Assembly: GCF_047302425.1 (NCBI RefSeq)
Contig: NZ_CP154855.1
Coordinates: 2,790,001 to 2,854,000 of the forward strand
From: Oceanitalea sp047302425
GTDB lineage: Bacteria; Actinomycetota; Actinomycetes; Actinomycetales; Actinomycetaceae
Direction of reading: 5' to 3'
Length of the DNA stretch: 64,000 nucleotides
In this document: in pieces, positions 18,586 through 28,037 of the stretch
How positions within the stretch are numbered: position 1 is the stretch's first letter
Layout: the number at the start of each line of letters is the position of its first letter
Translations under genes and position numbers: made by a program
The notes under the pieces: generated by a model
What the model saw: only the letters and a program-made list of their open reading frames with translations
Databases searched by the model: none
Told to the model about the DNA's origin: nothing

Positions 18586-19143
18586 TCAGACCTCGAGCAG
18601 CTCTCGTTCCTTGCCGGCGAGGAGGTCGTCGACGGCGTCGACGCGCTTCTTCGTCAGCGCCTCGAGCTCCTTCTCGGCGCGGTCGACCTCGTCCTCGCCG
18701 ACCTCGCCGTCCTTCTTCATCCGGTCGAGCTCGTCCTTGGCCTTGCGGCGGACGCTGCGGATGGAGATACGGGCGTCCTCGGCCTGCGTCTTGGCGAGCT
18801 TGACGTAGTCGCGGCGGCGCTCCTCGGTGAGGGCGGGCAGCGCGACGCGGATGACGTTGCCGTCGTCGGTGGGGTTGACGCCGAGGTCCGACTCGCGCAG
18901 CGCCTTGATGATCGCGTTCGAGGCGCCGCGGTCGTAGGGCTGGATGAGGACGGTGCGAGCCTCGGGGATCGTCAGGGAGCCGAGCTGCTGCAGCGGCGTG
19001 GGCGCGCCGTAGTAGTCCACGAGGATCTTGGAGAACATCCCCGCGTTCGCCCTGCCGGTGCGGATCGAGGCGAAGTTCTCGCCGGCCACCTCGACAGCCT
19101 TGTCCATCTTCTCCTCGGCCTCGAGGAGGATCTCGTCGATCAC
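18586..19143 (-). CDS. frr: Ribosome recycling factor
   Basis: RRF, with EF-G, splits post-termination ribosomes. The 185-residue protein matches the family length exactly and has the expected regions: KMDKAVEVAGENFASIRTGRAN, then VDYYGAPTPLQQLGSLTIPEARTVLIQPYD, and VNPTDDGNVIRVALPALTEERR. The start is GTG at 19143 and overlaps the pyrH stop (GTGA). Order tsf-pyrH-frr-cdsA is the standard one. Confidence 0.97.
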   Translation of the reverse strand: MIDEILLEAEEKMDKAVEVAGENFASIRTGRANAGMFSKILVDYYGAPTPLQQLGSLTIPEARTVLIQPYDRGASNAIIKALRESDLGVNPTDDGNVIRVALPALTEERRRDYVKLAKTQAEDARISIRSVRRKAKDELDRMKKDGEVGEDEVDRAEKELEALTKKRVDAVDDLLAGKERELLEV

Positions 19144-19931
19144 CGTGTCTCCTTCATGTCGTCTCCGGGCGCCGGGGTGTCGCCACCGCCGTCGACCGTC
19201 ACCAGTGTGCCGATCTTCTCACCCATCAACGCACGCGTGACGTTGCCGGGCGTGGTCATGCCGAACACGCGCATGGTCAGGCCGTTGTCCATGCACAGGG
19301 AGAACGCCGCCGCGTCGACCACGCGCAGTCCCTGGCGCAGCGCGTCGCCGTAGGTGACGTGGTCCAGGCGGGTGGCCGTCTCGTCGAGGCGCGGGTCGGC
19401 GGTGTAGACGCCGTCGACGCCGTTCTTGCCCACGAGCACCTCGTCGCAGTGCGTCTCGAGGGCGCGCTGGGCGGCGACGGTGTCGGTGGAGAAGAAGGGG
19501 ATGCCGGCGCCGGCGCCGAAGATGACGACGCGCCCCTTCTCCAGGTGGCGCACGGCGCGCAGCGGGATGTAGGGCTCGGCGACCTGACCCATCGTGATGG
19601 CGGTCTGCACACGGGTGCGCACGCCGGCCTGCTCGAGGAAGTCCTGGAGGGCCAGGGCGTTCATCACGGTGCCGAGCATGCCCATGTAGTCGGCGCGGGA
19701 GCGGTCCAGGCCCCGCTGGGAGAGCTCGGCGCCGCGGAAGAAGTTGCCGCCGCCGACGACGATGGCGATCTGCACGCCCGCGGCGTTGGCCTCGGCGATC
19801 TGCCGCGCGACCCCGGCCACGACGTCCGCGTCGAGACCGATGGAGCCGCCGCCGAAGACCTCGCCGGACAGCTTGAGGAGCACCCGCCGGGGCGGGGCCC
19901 CGGTCTGGTGAGAGTCGGACGGGACGTTCAT
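19140..19931 (-). CDS. pyrH: Uridylate kinase (UMP kinase)
   Basis: PyrH phosphorylates UMP to UDP, feeding RNA, DNA and cell-wall precursor synthesis, and is usually a GTP-activated hexamer. The 263-residue protein has the amino-acid-kinase fold: VLLKLSGEVFGG at the start, IAIVVGGGNFFRG in the nucleotide loop, DYMGMLGTVMNALALQD, and KNGVDGVYTADPR in the C-terminal half. A short disordered tail of about 20 residues follows. The ATG at 19931 lies about 70 nt past tsf, with a strong hairpin between. Confidence 0.97.
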   Translation of the reverse strand: MNVPSDSHQTGAPPRRVLLKLSGEVFGGGSIGLDADVVAGVARQIAEANAAGVQIAIVVGGGNFFRGAELSQRGLDRSRADYMGMLGTVMNALALQDFLEQAGVRTRVQTAITMGQVAEPYIPLRAVRHLEKGRVVIFGAGAGIPFFSTDTVAAQRALETHCDEVLVGKNGVDGVYTADPRLDETATRLDHVTYGDALRQGLRVVDAAAFSLCMDNGLTMRVFGMTTPGNVTRALMGEKIGTLVTVDGGGDTPAPGDDMKETR

Positions 19932-19957
19932 GCAGACCTCCGGGTGATGGTGTGCGG

Positions 19958-19987
19958 GTGGCCCCGGCCCTTGCGGGCCGGGGCCAC
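19958..19987 (-). terminator. Hairpin between tsf and pyrH
   Basis: GTGGCCCCGGCCC and GGGCCGGGGCCAC form a 13-bp perfect, all but fully GC stem with a 4-nt loop, 14 nt after the tsf stop. No T-run follows. It may end most rpsB-tsf transcripts and let pyrH-frr-cdsA be expressed at a lower level. Confidence 0.6.
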
Positions 19988-20001
19988 CGGACTACGTGGG
20001 G

Positions 20002-20841
20002 TCAGGCGCCGACGCGGAACCGGACGAAGCCGGTCACCGTGCCGCCTGCACCCTCGACAACCTTGCCGACCGTGGTCTTCGGGTCGCGGGCGTAGGCCTG
20101 GTCGAGGAGCACCGACTCCTTGAAGAAGCCGTTCATGCGGCCCTCGACGATCTTCGGGAGCGCAGCCTCGGGCTTGCCCTCGTTGCGGGAGGTCTCCTCG
20201 GCGATGCGACGCTCGTTGGCGACGATGTCCGCGGGGACGTCCTCACGGGTGAGGTACTGCGGGCTGTAGGCCGCGATGTGCATCGCGACGTCGCGCGCGA
20301 CCTCGGCGCCGGCGGCGTCGGTGGCCACGAGCACGCCGACCTGCGGGGGCAGGTCCTTGGCGGTGCGGTGCAGGTAGTGGGCCACCTTCGCGCCGGAGAG
20401 GCGGGCCACGCGGCGCACGACGAGCTTCTCGCCGAGGGTCGCGGCGTGCTCGTCGACGAGGGCGCCGACCGTGGTGTCGCCCGCGGGGGCGGCGAGGAGG
20501 GCCTCGACGTCGGCCGCGCCGGAGGCGACGGCGGCCGCGAGGACCTTCTCCGCGAGGGTGATGAAGACCTGGTTCTTCGCGACGAAGTCGGTCTCGGAGT
20601 TGAGCTCGACCATGACGCCGGTCTCGCCCTCGCCGTCGGCGACGACCTCGACGGCGACGAGGCCGTCGGAGGCCGCACGGCCCTCACGCTTCGCGACGCC
20701 CTTGAGGCCCTTGACGCGGATGATCTCGATGGCCTTCTCGGCGTCGCCGTCGGCCTCGTCCAGCGCCTTCTTGACGTCCATCATGCCGGCGCCGGTCTTC
20801 TCGCGCAGCGCCTTGATGTCAGCGGCGGTGTAGTTCGCCAT
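20002..20841 (-). CDS. tsf: Elongation factor Ts
   Basis: EF-Ts exchanges GDP for GTP on EF-Tu. The 279-residue protein has the UBA-like N-terminus (ALREKTGAGMMDVKKALDEADGD), the core signature (MVELNSETDFVAKN) and the dimerisation domain ending in ALPKIVEGRMNGFFKESVLLDQ. Length and order after rpsB are standard. The ATG at 20841 is preceded by a purine-rich GGAG stretch and follows the rpsB stop by about 24 nt. Confidence 0.97.
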   Translation of the reverse strand: MANYTAADIKALREKTGAGMMDVKKALDEADGDAEKAIEIIRVKGLKGVAKREGRAASDGLVAVEVVADGEGETGVMVELNSETDFVAKNQVFITLAEKVLAAAVASGAADVEALLAAPAGDTTVGALVDEHAATLGEKLVVRRVARLSGAKVAHYLHRTAKDLPPQVGVLVATDAAGAEVARDVAMHIAAYSPQYLTREDVPADIVANERRIAEETSRNEGKPEAALPKIVEGRMNGFFKESVLLDQAYARDPKTTVGKVVEGAGGTVTGFVRFRVGA

Positions 20842-20865
20842 GTGTGTGTCTCCTAGTTGCGGGGA

Positions 20866-21873
<1,008 letters not shown>

Positions 21874-22126
21874 GGCTCGTCCTTTCCGGTGCGGGTGCTC
21901 CGCACGTCGGGCGGGCAGGCGCGGGCGTGCCGCTGCCTGGTCCGCTACTCGGTTGTCCAGTGGTCGACCGGGTGGCCGCCACTCCTGGTGCTCACGACTG
22001 CCGGCACCCGCCTGGGCGGGACCGCGCCGGCTGCCTCGCGTCACTGGGTCCGAGGACTGCGACTGCGACATGTGGGCACGCGATGTCAACCAGATCGCTC
22101 CGGTTGCGGGGACAACTCTACCGCAC
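21874..22126 (-). promoter_or_regulatory. rpsB upstream region with candidate promoter elements
   Basis: No gene is seen here. Reading toward rpsB, a TAGAGT (-10-like) lies at 22115-22120 and a TTGACA hexamer at 22084-22089; they may belong to two weak or overlapping promoters, as their spacing to each other is wrong for one. The remaining 210 nt would be a long rpsB leader, compatible with autoregulation by S2, although no known S2 leader structure was recognised. Confidence 0.35.
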
Positions 22127-22288
22127 CCCCGACAACCGACTCGTCGCCGACAACCGAGTCCCCGCCCACACCACACCCACCGCCGAGAGTGCACTTATCG
22201 CCGACAGCACACTTACCGCCGAGAGTGCACTTGTCGCCGAGGGTGCACTTACCGCCGACAGTGCACTTACCGCCGACAGTCGGCTTTT
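22127..22288 (+). repeat. 18-nt tandem repeat array upstream of the M23 gene
   Basis: Nine consecutive 18-nt steps run from 22127 to 22288. The best conserved are 22181-22198 and 22199-22270 (CGCCGAGAGTGCACTTAT, CGCCGACAGCACACTTAC, then three variants). Head CGCCGASAG is nearly fixed; the word is mostly GTGCACTTAC. The first three steps are decayed but keep the spacing. The array lies between the divergent rpsB and M23 genes. Because 18 is a multiple of three it stays open in several frames, yet nothing indicates it is translated. Confidence 0.85.
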
Positions 22289-22377
22289 CCGGTCCACCGG
22301 TCACCGTCGCGGAACCGCCGTCCCCAGGAACCGTCCGGCGTCCCACGACACCGACGTGCTCCCGGAAGCCTGGTGCC

Positions 22378-22929
22378 ATGGGACTGAGCAGCGGTGCGGT
22401 GGCGACGGCGGGTGTGCTCGCCGTCCTGGGCGGTGCACTTCTCCTGGCACCGCAGCCGGCGGCGCCGCCAACAGTCGTCGCGACGAGCGCAGCCGAGTCG
22501 GCCGGTCGGGTTCGGTACGAGTGGCCGACAGGGGCCCCGGCCGAGCTGGTCCGCCCCTTTGCCGCGCCGCCGGAACGCTGGTTGGCGGGCCACCGCGGCG
22601 CCGATCTTGCCCTCCCGGCAGGCGCAGACGTCCGGGCAGCCGCCGACGGCGTCGTCGCCTTCGCCGGTCGGGTCGCCGGCCGCGGTGTCGTGTCCGTCGA
22701 CCACGCCGACGGGCTCCGCACCACCTACGAACCGGTCGAGGCGACGGTCGCTCGCGGCGCTCAGGTGACGGCGGGACAGGTGGTCGGTGTGCTCGAGCCT
22801 GCCGGGCACCACTGCCCGGACGAGCCGTGCCTGCACTGGGGAGCGCGACGGGGCCAGGACGACTACGTCGACCCGCTGAGCCTCCTCGCCGAGGACGTCG
22901 TCATCCGGCTGCTTCCCCGGCACGGGTGA
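22378..22929 (+). CDS. Secreted M23-family peptidase (LytM-like)
   Basis: This 183-residue protein has an N-terminal signal or anchor segment (residues 5-24 hydrophobic), so it acts outside the membrane, presumably on peptidoglycan. The M23 fold is visible: metal ligands in HRGAD (His72, Asp76) and the C-terminal strand CLHWG (His153). The usual HxH motif reads Cys-Leu-His here, so the first His is replaced; similar CLHWG forms are common among actinobacterial relatives, and whether they hydrolyse peptides is unclear. It is one of the few plus-strand genes, transcribed away from rpsB, and is bracketed by repeat arrays. ATG at 22378 chosen because the signal peptide follows directly. Confidence 0.85.
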   Translation: MGLSSGAVATAGVLAVLGGALLLAPQPAAPPTVVATSAAESAGRVRYEWPTGAPAELVRPFAAPPERWLAGHRGADLALPAGADVRAAADGVVAFAGRVAGRGVVSVDHADGLRTTYEPVEATVARGAQVTAGQVVGVLEPAGHHCPDEPCLHWGARRGQDDYVDPLSLLAEDVVIRLLPRHG

Positions 22930-22940
22930 GCCTCCGACCT

Positions 22941-23014
22941 GGAGAATCCGGCTGTCGACGCTAAGTGCGCTCTCGGCGGTAAGTGCGCTGTCGGCGGTAA
23001 GTGTGCTGTCGGCG
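22941..23014 (-). repeat. Inverted tandem array downstream of M23 and xerC
   Basis: On the minus strand this gap reads as three 18-nt units (22997-23014, 22979-22996, 22961-22978; words GCACACTTAC, GCGCACTTAC, GCGCACTTAG) ending in a 20-nt unit (22941-22960) with the CCGGATTCTCC word used near truB. Heads are CGCCGACAG, CGCCGACAG, CGCCGAGAG and CGTCGACAG. It lies between the convergent ends of the M23 and xerC genes, in opposite orientation to the array upstream of M23. Confidence 0.85.
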
Positions 23015-23038
23015 AGGGGGCGGGACGGGGCGAGTGGG

Positions 23039-23953
23039 TCAGGCGCGGGGGTGGGCCTGCGTGTAGGCGGCACGGAGGCGTTCGGGGGTGACGTGGGTGT
23101 AGCGCTGGGTGGTGGCGAGCGACGCGTGGCCGAGCACCTCCTGGACGGTGCGCAGGTCCGAGCCGCCGGCGAGGAGGTGGGTGGCGGCGCTGTGGCGCAG
23201 GCCGTGGGGCGCGAGGTCCCGCACGCCCGCGAGCGCCGTCAGTCGGTGGACCCGCTCCCGCACCGCCCGCACGCCCAGCCGGCCGCCGCGTGCCCCGAGG
23301 AAGAGGGCCGGCGGCGACGTCGGGGTCAGCAGCTGCGGGCGGCCGCGCTCGAGCCACTCCCCCAGCGCCCGGTCGGCCGGGACGCCGAAGGGGACGATGC
23401 GCTCGGCACCGCCCTTGCCGAGGACCCGCACGGTCCGCTCGCGGCGGTCGACGGCGGTGAGGTCGATGCCGACGAGCTCGGCGACCCGCACCCCGGTCGC
23501 GTAGAGCATCTCGAGGACGGCCCAGTCCCGCAGGTGGGCGGGGTCGCCGTCGTCGGCCACCTGCTCGGCGAGGTCGAGCAGGACGCTCGCCTCGTCGACG
23601 GCGAGCACCTGCGGCACCCGCTTGTCGGCGCGGGGGCTCTGCAGGCGCACGCCGACGTCCTCGGCCAGGTGGCCCTGGCGCACGGCCCACGTGCAGAAGG
23701 TGCGGGCGGCCGCCGAGCGTCGCGCGAGCGTCGCCCGCGAGCGCCCCTCGCGCGCCTGCCCGGCCAGCCACGCGCGCAGCGCGGTGAGGTCGAGCCGGGC
23801 AAGGTCGACGTCGTCGCCGTCGTCCTCGTCGCGGAGCGTGTCGAGGAGGGAGCGGACGTCGGAGAGGTAGCCGCGCACGGTGTGCTCCGAGAGCCCGCGC
23901 TGCAGGGAGAGGTGCCGCCCGAAGGCGTCGAGGAGCGCGTCGGAGTCGGGCAC
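23039..23953 (-). CDS. xerC: Tyrosine recombinase XerC
   Basis: XerC, with XerD, resolves chromosome dimers at dif near the septum. From the GTG at 23953 the protein is 304 residues, the usual length. The N-terminal SAM-like domain (LDAFGRHLSLQRGLSEHTVRGYLSD) is followed by the catalytic domain with the Arg in ATGVRVAELVG and then His250, Arg253 (HGLRH), His276 (LGHASL) and nucleophile Tyr285 (RYTHV). The first in-frame ATG lies inside the upstream dehydrogenase gene and was rejected. It is in the place next to dprA typical for chromosomal xerC, not a mobile-element integrase. Confidence 0.94.
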   Translation of the reverse strand: MPDSDALLDAFGRHLSLQRGLSEHTVRGYLSDVRSLLDTLRDEDDGDDVDLARLDLTALRAWLAGQAREGRSRATLARRSAAARTFCTWAVRQGHLAEDVGVRLQSPRADKRVPQVLAVDEASVLLDLAEQVADDGDPAHLRDWAVLEMLYATGVRVAELVGIDLTAVDRRERTVRVLGKGGAERIVPFGVPADRALGEWLERGRPQLLTPTSPPALFLGARGGRLGVRAVRERVHRLTALAGVRDLAPHGLRHSAATHLLAGGSDLRTVQEVLGHASLATTQRYTHVTPERLRAAYTQAHPRA

Positions 23954-24014
23954 GCGCTCACCGTGGCGCGTCCCGGCGGTGAGGGCAAGCCTCACCGCCG
24001 GGCGCGTCGCAGCT

Positions 24015-25220
24015 CTAGCGGATGGAGCCGTGGGCGTCGATGACGTACTTCTTCGCCGCACCCTTGTCGAACTCCTCGTAGCCGCGCGGTGCGTCGTCGA
24101 GGCTGATGACCTCGGCGTTGACGGCCTTGGCGATGTGGATCCGGTCGTTGAGGATCGCCTGCATGAGGCCGCGGTGGTACTTCATCACCGGCGTCTGGCC
24201 CGTGACGAAGGTGAGGGCCTTCGCCCAGCCGGTCCCGAAGTCCATCGACAGGGCCCCGCGCTGGGCCGCCTCGTCGACACCGCCCGGGTCACCGGTGACG
24301 TAGAGGCCGGGGATGCCGACCGAGGCGCCAGCCGAGGTCACCCTCATGACGCTGTTGAGCACCGTCGCCGGGGCCTCCTTGCCACCGTGGCCCATGGCCT
24401 CGAAGCCGACGGCGTCGACGGCGGCGTCGACCTCGGGGACCTTGAGCAGGTCCTCGATCTGCTCGTGCGGCTCCCCCTTGCTGAGGTCGATGGTCTCGCA
24501 GCCGAAGCTGCGGGCCTGGGCCAGCCGGTCGGTGTTGAAGTCGCCGACGACGACAACGGCAGCCCCGAGCAGCTGCGCCGAGGCCGCGGCGGCGAGCCCG
24601 ACGGGGCCTGCTCCGGCGACGTAGACGGTCGAGCCGGTCCCGACCTTCGCGCTCACCGCACCGTGGTACCCGGTGGGCAGGATGTCGGAGAGCATCGCGA
24701 GGTCGAGGATCTTCTCCATCGCCTGGTCCTTGTCCGGGAAGACGAGGGCGTTCCAGTCGGCGTAGGGCACGAGCACGTACTCGGCCTGCCCGCCGACCCA
24801 ACCGCCCATGTCGACGTAGCCGTAGGCGCTGCCGGGCCGGTCGGGGTTGACGTTGAGACAGATCTCGGTGCGCCGCTTCTTGCAGTTGACGCAGCGGCCG
24901 CAGGAGATGTTGAACGGCACGGAGACGAGGTCGCCCTTCTTGACGAACTCCACGTCCCGGCCGACCTCGACGACCTCGCCGGTGATCTCGTGACCGAGGA
25001 CGAGGTCGCTCGGCGCGGTCGTGCGGCCGCGGACCATGTGCTGGTCGGAGCCACAGATGTTGGTGGCGACCGTCTTGAGGATGACGCCGTGGTGCACCTG
25101 GCGTCCCACGTTCGCCGGGTTCACGCCCGGCCCGTCCTGCAGCTCGAAGGTCGGGTACTCGGTGTCGATGACCTCGACCTTGCCGGGTCCCTTGTAGGCG
25201 ACTGCGCGGTTTCCTGCCAT
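24015..25220 (-). CDS. fdhA: Glutathione-independent formaldehyde dehydrogenase (zinc-dependent MDR family)
   Basis: This 401-residue enzyme is a zinc-dependent medium-chain dehydrogenase that closely resembles the Pseudomonas-type formaldehyde dehydrogenase, which oxidises free formaldehyde (or dismutates aldehydes) with tightly bound NAD. Seen features: catalytic zinc region NICGSDQHMVRGR with GHEITGEV, the structural zinc lobe CGRCVNCKKRRTEIC, the NAD fold YVAGAGPVGLAAA, and the family insertion PDRPGSAYGYVDMGGWVGGQAEYV. It separates dprA from xerC, which are usually close, so it looks like an insertion into the backbone. A palindrome and TAGCGT box lie upstream. Confidence 0.85.
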   Translation of the reverse strand: MAGNRAVAYKGPGKVEVIDTEYPTFELQDGPGVNPANVGRQVHHGVILKTVATNICGSDQHMVRGRTTAPSDLVLGHEITGEVVEVGRDVEFVKKGDLVSVPFNISCGRCVNCKKRRTEICLNVNPDRPGSAYGYVDMGGWVGGQAEYVLVPYADWNALVFPDKDQAMEKILDLAMLSDILPTGYHGAVSAKVGTGSTVYVAGAGPVGLAAAASAQLLGAAVVVVGDFNTDRLAQARSFGCETIDLSKGEPHEQIEDLLKVPEVDAAVDAVGFEAMGHGGKEAPATVLNSVMRVTSAGASVGIPGLYVTGDPGGVDEAAQRGALSMDFGTGWAKALTFVTGQTPVMKYHRGLMQAILNDRIHIAKAVNAEVISLDDAPRGYEEFDKGAAKKYVIDAHGSIR

Positions 25221-25279
25221 GTTCCTGCCCTTCTGTGCTGAGCCGGCCGCGGGCGCTACGTCGCGTCGGTGGAGCGGCC

Positions 25280-25309
25280 GGACGACGACGTCGTCGTCCC
25301 GCCACGCTA
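25280..25309 (-). promoter_or_regulatory. TAGCGT -10-like box and 20-bp palindrome upstream of fdhA
   Basis: On the minus strand TAGCGT (25304-25309) is followed immediately by the perfect palindrome GGACGACGAC/GTCGTCGTCC (25280-25299), where the transcription start and first bases would be. The palindrome could be an operator or a leader hairpin. It starts 60 nt above the fdhA ATG. No confident -35 element was found. Confidence 0.35.
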
Positions 25310-25326
25310 CCCCACTGTGACGCGGC

Positions 25327-26508
25327 TCACGTAGACCTCTGGCTGCGCCGCCAGCCGCTGCCGCTGCGCTCGGCGTGGCCGCTCAGCTCGAGGCGCCCGA
25401 CACCGGCGCGCACCTCCTGCTCGCTCAGCCCGGCCGCGCGCGCCAGGCTCGTGAGGGAGGCCCCCGACCTCGCCGGCAGCGCGTCGAGCACGCGGGCCCC
25501 GAGGGGGTCGAGCCCGTCGAGCAGCCCCGGCTGCACGGGCCGGTCCGGGGCGAGGTCCTCCCCGCTGGGGGCGAGCAGCTCGAGGACCTCCGCGGCGTCG
25601 GTGACGCAGACCGCGCCGCGCTCGCGCATGAGGCGGTGGCACCCGACCGAGGACATCGAGCCCACCGCCCCGGGCACGGCGGCGACCGGGCGCAGGAGGT
25701 CCTCGGCGTGGCGGGCCGTGTTGAGCGCCCCGGACCGCCACCCCGCCTCGACGACGACGCACACCCGCCCGAGTGCCGCGATGATCCGGTTGCGGTCGAG
25801 GAAGCGGTGGCGGCTGTGCGCGGACCCGGGCGCCGGCTCGGAGAGGACGACGCCGTCCTCCATGACCGCCTCGAGCAGGCGGGTGTTGCCCGCCGGGTAG
25901 AGGCGATCCACTCCCCCGGCGAGCACCGCCCACGTGACGCCGTCGCCACTGAGCGCGCCGCGGTGCGCGGCGGCGTCGATCCCGTAGGCGCCGCCCGAGA
26001 CGACGACGACGCCCCGTTCGGTGAGCTCGATGGCCATCTGGGCGGCGAGGGTCTCCCCGTACCCGGTGCTCGCCCGCATCCCGACGATCGCGGCGGTGGG
26101 GCGCCGGTGGTCCAGGCGCCCGTTGCCCCGCAGCCACAGGGCCGCCGGTTCGCGGGCGCCGAGGTCGCCCAGCGGGGCGGGCCACTCGGCGTCGCCCGGC
26201 AGGAGGAGGCGACCGCCGAGAGCCTCAAGCACGGCGAGCTCGCGACGGATGTCGAGGTCCTCGAGGCGGGGGACCCACCGGGCCACGGCCTTGCCCCACT
26301 CGTCGGCGGTGACGCCGTCGTCGAGCCCGCCGGGCGGGACCGGTGAGCTCGCGTCCGAGCGCCGGACGTGGCAGAGCCACTCGAGCGCGGGGCCCGGGCC
26401 GAGGCGGGCACGGAGCACGCCGGCGACGGGGTCCCCCGGCTCGGCGACGCGGGTCCACGCGGCCGCGGCGAACCGGACGTCGGTGGTGTCGAAGGGCAGG
26501 TCAGGCAC
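25327..26508 (-). CDS. dprA: DNA-processing protein DprA
   Basis: DprA (Smf) loads RecA onto incoming single-stranded DNA during transformation, and is also conserved in bacteria not known to be competent. The 393-residue protein has the Rossmann-like core with VGMRASTGYGETLAAQMA, VVVSGGAYGIDAAAHRGAL, VLAGGVDRLYPAGNTRL and EPAPGSAHSRHRFLDRNRIIA. A C-terminal winged-helix (DALPARSGASLTSLARAAGLS) follows. GTG at 26508 overlaps the comM stop by 8 nt, so the two are coupled. Confidence 0.93.
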   Translation of the reverse strand: MPDLPFDTTDVRFAAAAWTRVAEPGDPVAGVLRARLGPGPALEWLCHVRRSDASSPVPPGGLDDGVTADEWGKAVARWVPRLEDLDIRRELAVLEALGGRLLLPGDAEWPAPLGDLGAREPAALWLRGNGRLDHRRPTAAIVGMRASTGYGETLAAQMAIELTERGVVVVSGGAYGIDAAAHRGALSGDGVTWAVLAGGVDRLYPAGNTRLLEAVMEDGVVLSEPAPGSAHSRHRFLDRNRIIAALGRVCVVVEAGWRSGALNTARHAEDLLRPVAAVPGAVGSMSSVGCHRLMRERGAVCVTDAAEVLELLAPSGEDLAPDRPVQPGLLDGLDPLGARVLDALPARSGASLTSLARAAGLSEQEVRAGVGRLELSGHAERSGSGWRRSQRST

Positions 26509-28036
26509 CGGTGCCTCCTCGGGTGCGCAAGCTCATGGCGGTCCCGACGTCGTCGAGGTCGGGGTGGGGACGCCCGGCGAGGTCGGCGAGCGTCCAGGCG
26601 ATCTTGAGGACCCTGTCCATGCCGCGCAGGCTCAGGGTCCCGGAGTCGAGGGCGCGTTCGAGGACGGCCCGCGGGCGGGCACCCAGGCCCTGCTCCGGCG
26701 CGCGCAGCCAGGAACCGGGCACCTCGGCGTTGCTCTGCCACGGCGTGCCCGCCAGCCGCCGGCGCTGCACCTCGCGCGCCGCGGCGACCCGGGCGGAGAC
26801 GACGTCGCTGCTCTCGCCCAGCGAGCCCAGCGCCGCGGAGGCACGGGTGACGGCGGGGACGTCGATCTGGAGGTCCACCCTGTCGAGCAGCGGGCCGGAG
26901 AGCCGGGCGAGGTAGCGGCGCCGTTCCAGCGGCGTGCACGTGCACGCCAGCCCCTTGCCGGTGGCCTTGCCGCACGGGCAGGGGTTGGCGGCGAGGACGA
27001 GCTGGAAGCGGGCGGGGTAGCGTGCGGCGCCGCGGGCACGGTGGACGACGATCTCCCCGTGCTCCAGCGGCTGACGCAGGGAGTCGAGCACCCGGCGGGC
27101 GAACTCCGGGGCCTCGTCGAGCAGGAGCACCCCGCGGTGGGCGCGGGAGGCGGCGCCGGGACGGGGCACCCCCGAGCCGCCCCCGACGATGGCCTGGGCG
27201 GTGGCCGTGTGGTGCGGGTCCTCGAAGGGCGGGCGGCGCAGCAGCCCCCCGCCGGCGTCGAAGGTGCCGGCCACCGAGTGGATCGCCGTCACCTCCAGGG
27301 CGTCGGCGTCCGCGAGGTCGGGCAGCAGGCCGGGCAGGCGCGCGGCGAGCATCGTCTTGCCGGCCCCGGGCGGCCCGACCATGAGGAGGTGGTGCCCACC
27401 GGCGGCCGCGACCTCGAGTGCGAAGCGGGCCTCGTCCTGCCCGATGACCTCGGCGAGGTCCGGCGGCGTGCGGGGTGCGGGCGGGGCGGGCACCGGCAGC
27501 GGCTCGGGCACCGGCACGCCCACGTCGGCGCCGTAGTCGCGGGCCAGCTCGGCCAGGTGCTGCACCCCGCGCACCCGGGCCCCGGGGACGAGCCTCGCCT
27601 CCGCGAGGTTCCCGGCCGGCACGACGACGTCGGGCCGGCCCGCGGCGACGGCGGCCGCCACCGCCGGCAGCACGCCCCGTACCGGGTGGACGCGCCCGTC
27701 CAGGCCCAGCTCACCGAGGTGGACGGCGCGCCCGGCCCGCTCCGCACCGGGCAGGCCGTCCGCCCCGAGGCAGGCGACGGCGACGGCGAGGTCGAAGGCG
27801 GAGCCGGCCTTGGGCAGCGAGGCCGGGGAGAGGTTGACGGTGCGCCGCCGCGCGTCCCAGGGCAGCGCGCACGAGGTCACCGCGGCCCGCACCCGCTCCC
27901 GGGCCTCGGACAAGGAGGCGTCCGGCAGGCCGACGAGGATGAAGGCGGGCAGCCCGCTCGCGGCGTGCGCCTCCACCTGGACGAGGTGCCCCTCGACCCC
28001 CACGAGCGCCACCGACCAGGTCCGCGCCAGGCCCAC
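26501..28036 (-). CDS. comM: YifB/ComM family Mg-chelatase-like AAA+ ATPase
   Basis: ComM is a hexameric AAA+ helicase that helps branch migration when foreign DNA is integrated. The 511-residue protein has an N-terminal LonC-like/ChlI domain (HLVQVEAHAASGLPAFILVGLPDASLSEARERV), the Walker A motif GPPGAGKTMLA, Walker B with GVLLLDEAPEF, a zinc-like cluster ANPCPCGKATGKGLACTCT and the C-terminal Mg-chelatase domain. GTG at 28036. The yraN-comM-dprA trio is a widely conserved DNA-uptake or repair cluster. Confidence 0.93.
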   Translation of the reverse strand: MGLARTWSVALVGVEGHLVQVEAHAASGLPAFILVGLPDASLSEARERVRAAVTSCALPWDARRRTVNLSPASLPKAGSAFDLAVAVACLGADGLPGAERAGRAVHLGELGLDGRVHPVRGVLPAVAAAVAAGRPDVVVPAGNLAEARLVPGARVRGVQHLAELARDYGADVGVPVPEPLPVPAPPAPRTPPDLAEVIGQDEARFALEVAAAGGHHLLMVGPPGAGKTMLAARLPGLLPDLADADALEVTAIHSVAGTFDAGGGLLRRPPFEDPHHTATAQAIVGGGSGVPRPGAASRAHRGVLLLDEAPEFARRVLDSLRQPLEHGEIVVHRARGAARYPARFQLVLAANPCPCGKATGKGLACTCTPLERRRYLARLSGPLLDRVDLQIDVPAVTRASAALGSLGESSDVVSARVAAAREVQRRRLAGTPWQSNAEVPGSWLRAPEQGLGARPRAVLERALDSGTLSLRGMDRVLKIAWTLADLAGRPHPDLDDVGTAMSLRTRGGTGA

Positions 28037-28037
28037 C

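Noticed and set aside
22127..22288. CRISPR array
   Set aside because: Units are contiguous and 18 nt, with no spacers of unique sequence and no cas genes.
22127..22377. N-terminal extension of the M23 protein through the 18-nt array (in frame)
   Set aside because: The frame is open only because the repeat length is a multiple of three. The signal peptide begins at the ATG at 22378.
23039..23953. Phage or island integrase
   Set aside because: Length, catalytic residues and neighbours (dprA, rpsB) fit chromosomal XerC. No tRNA attachment site or phage genes were seen.
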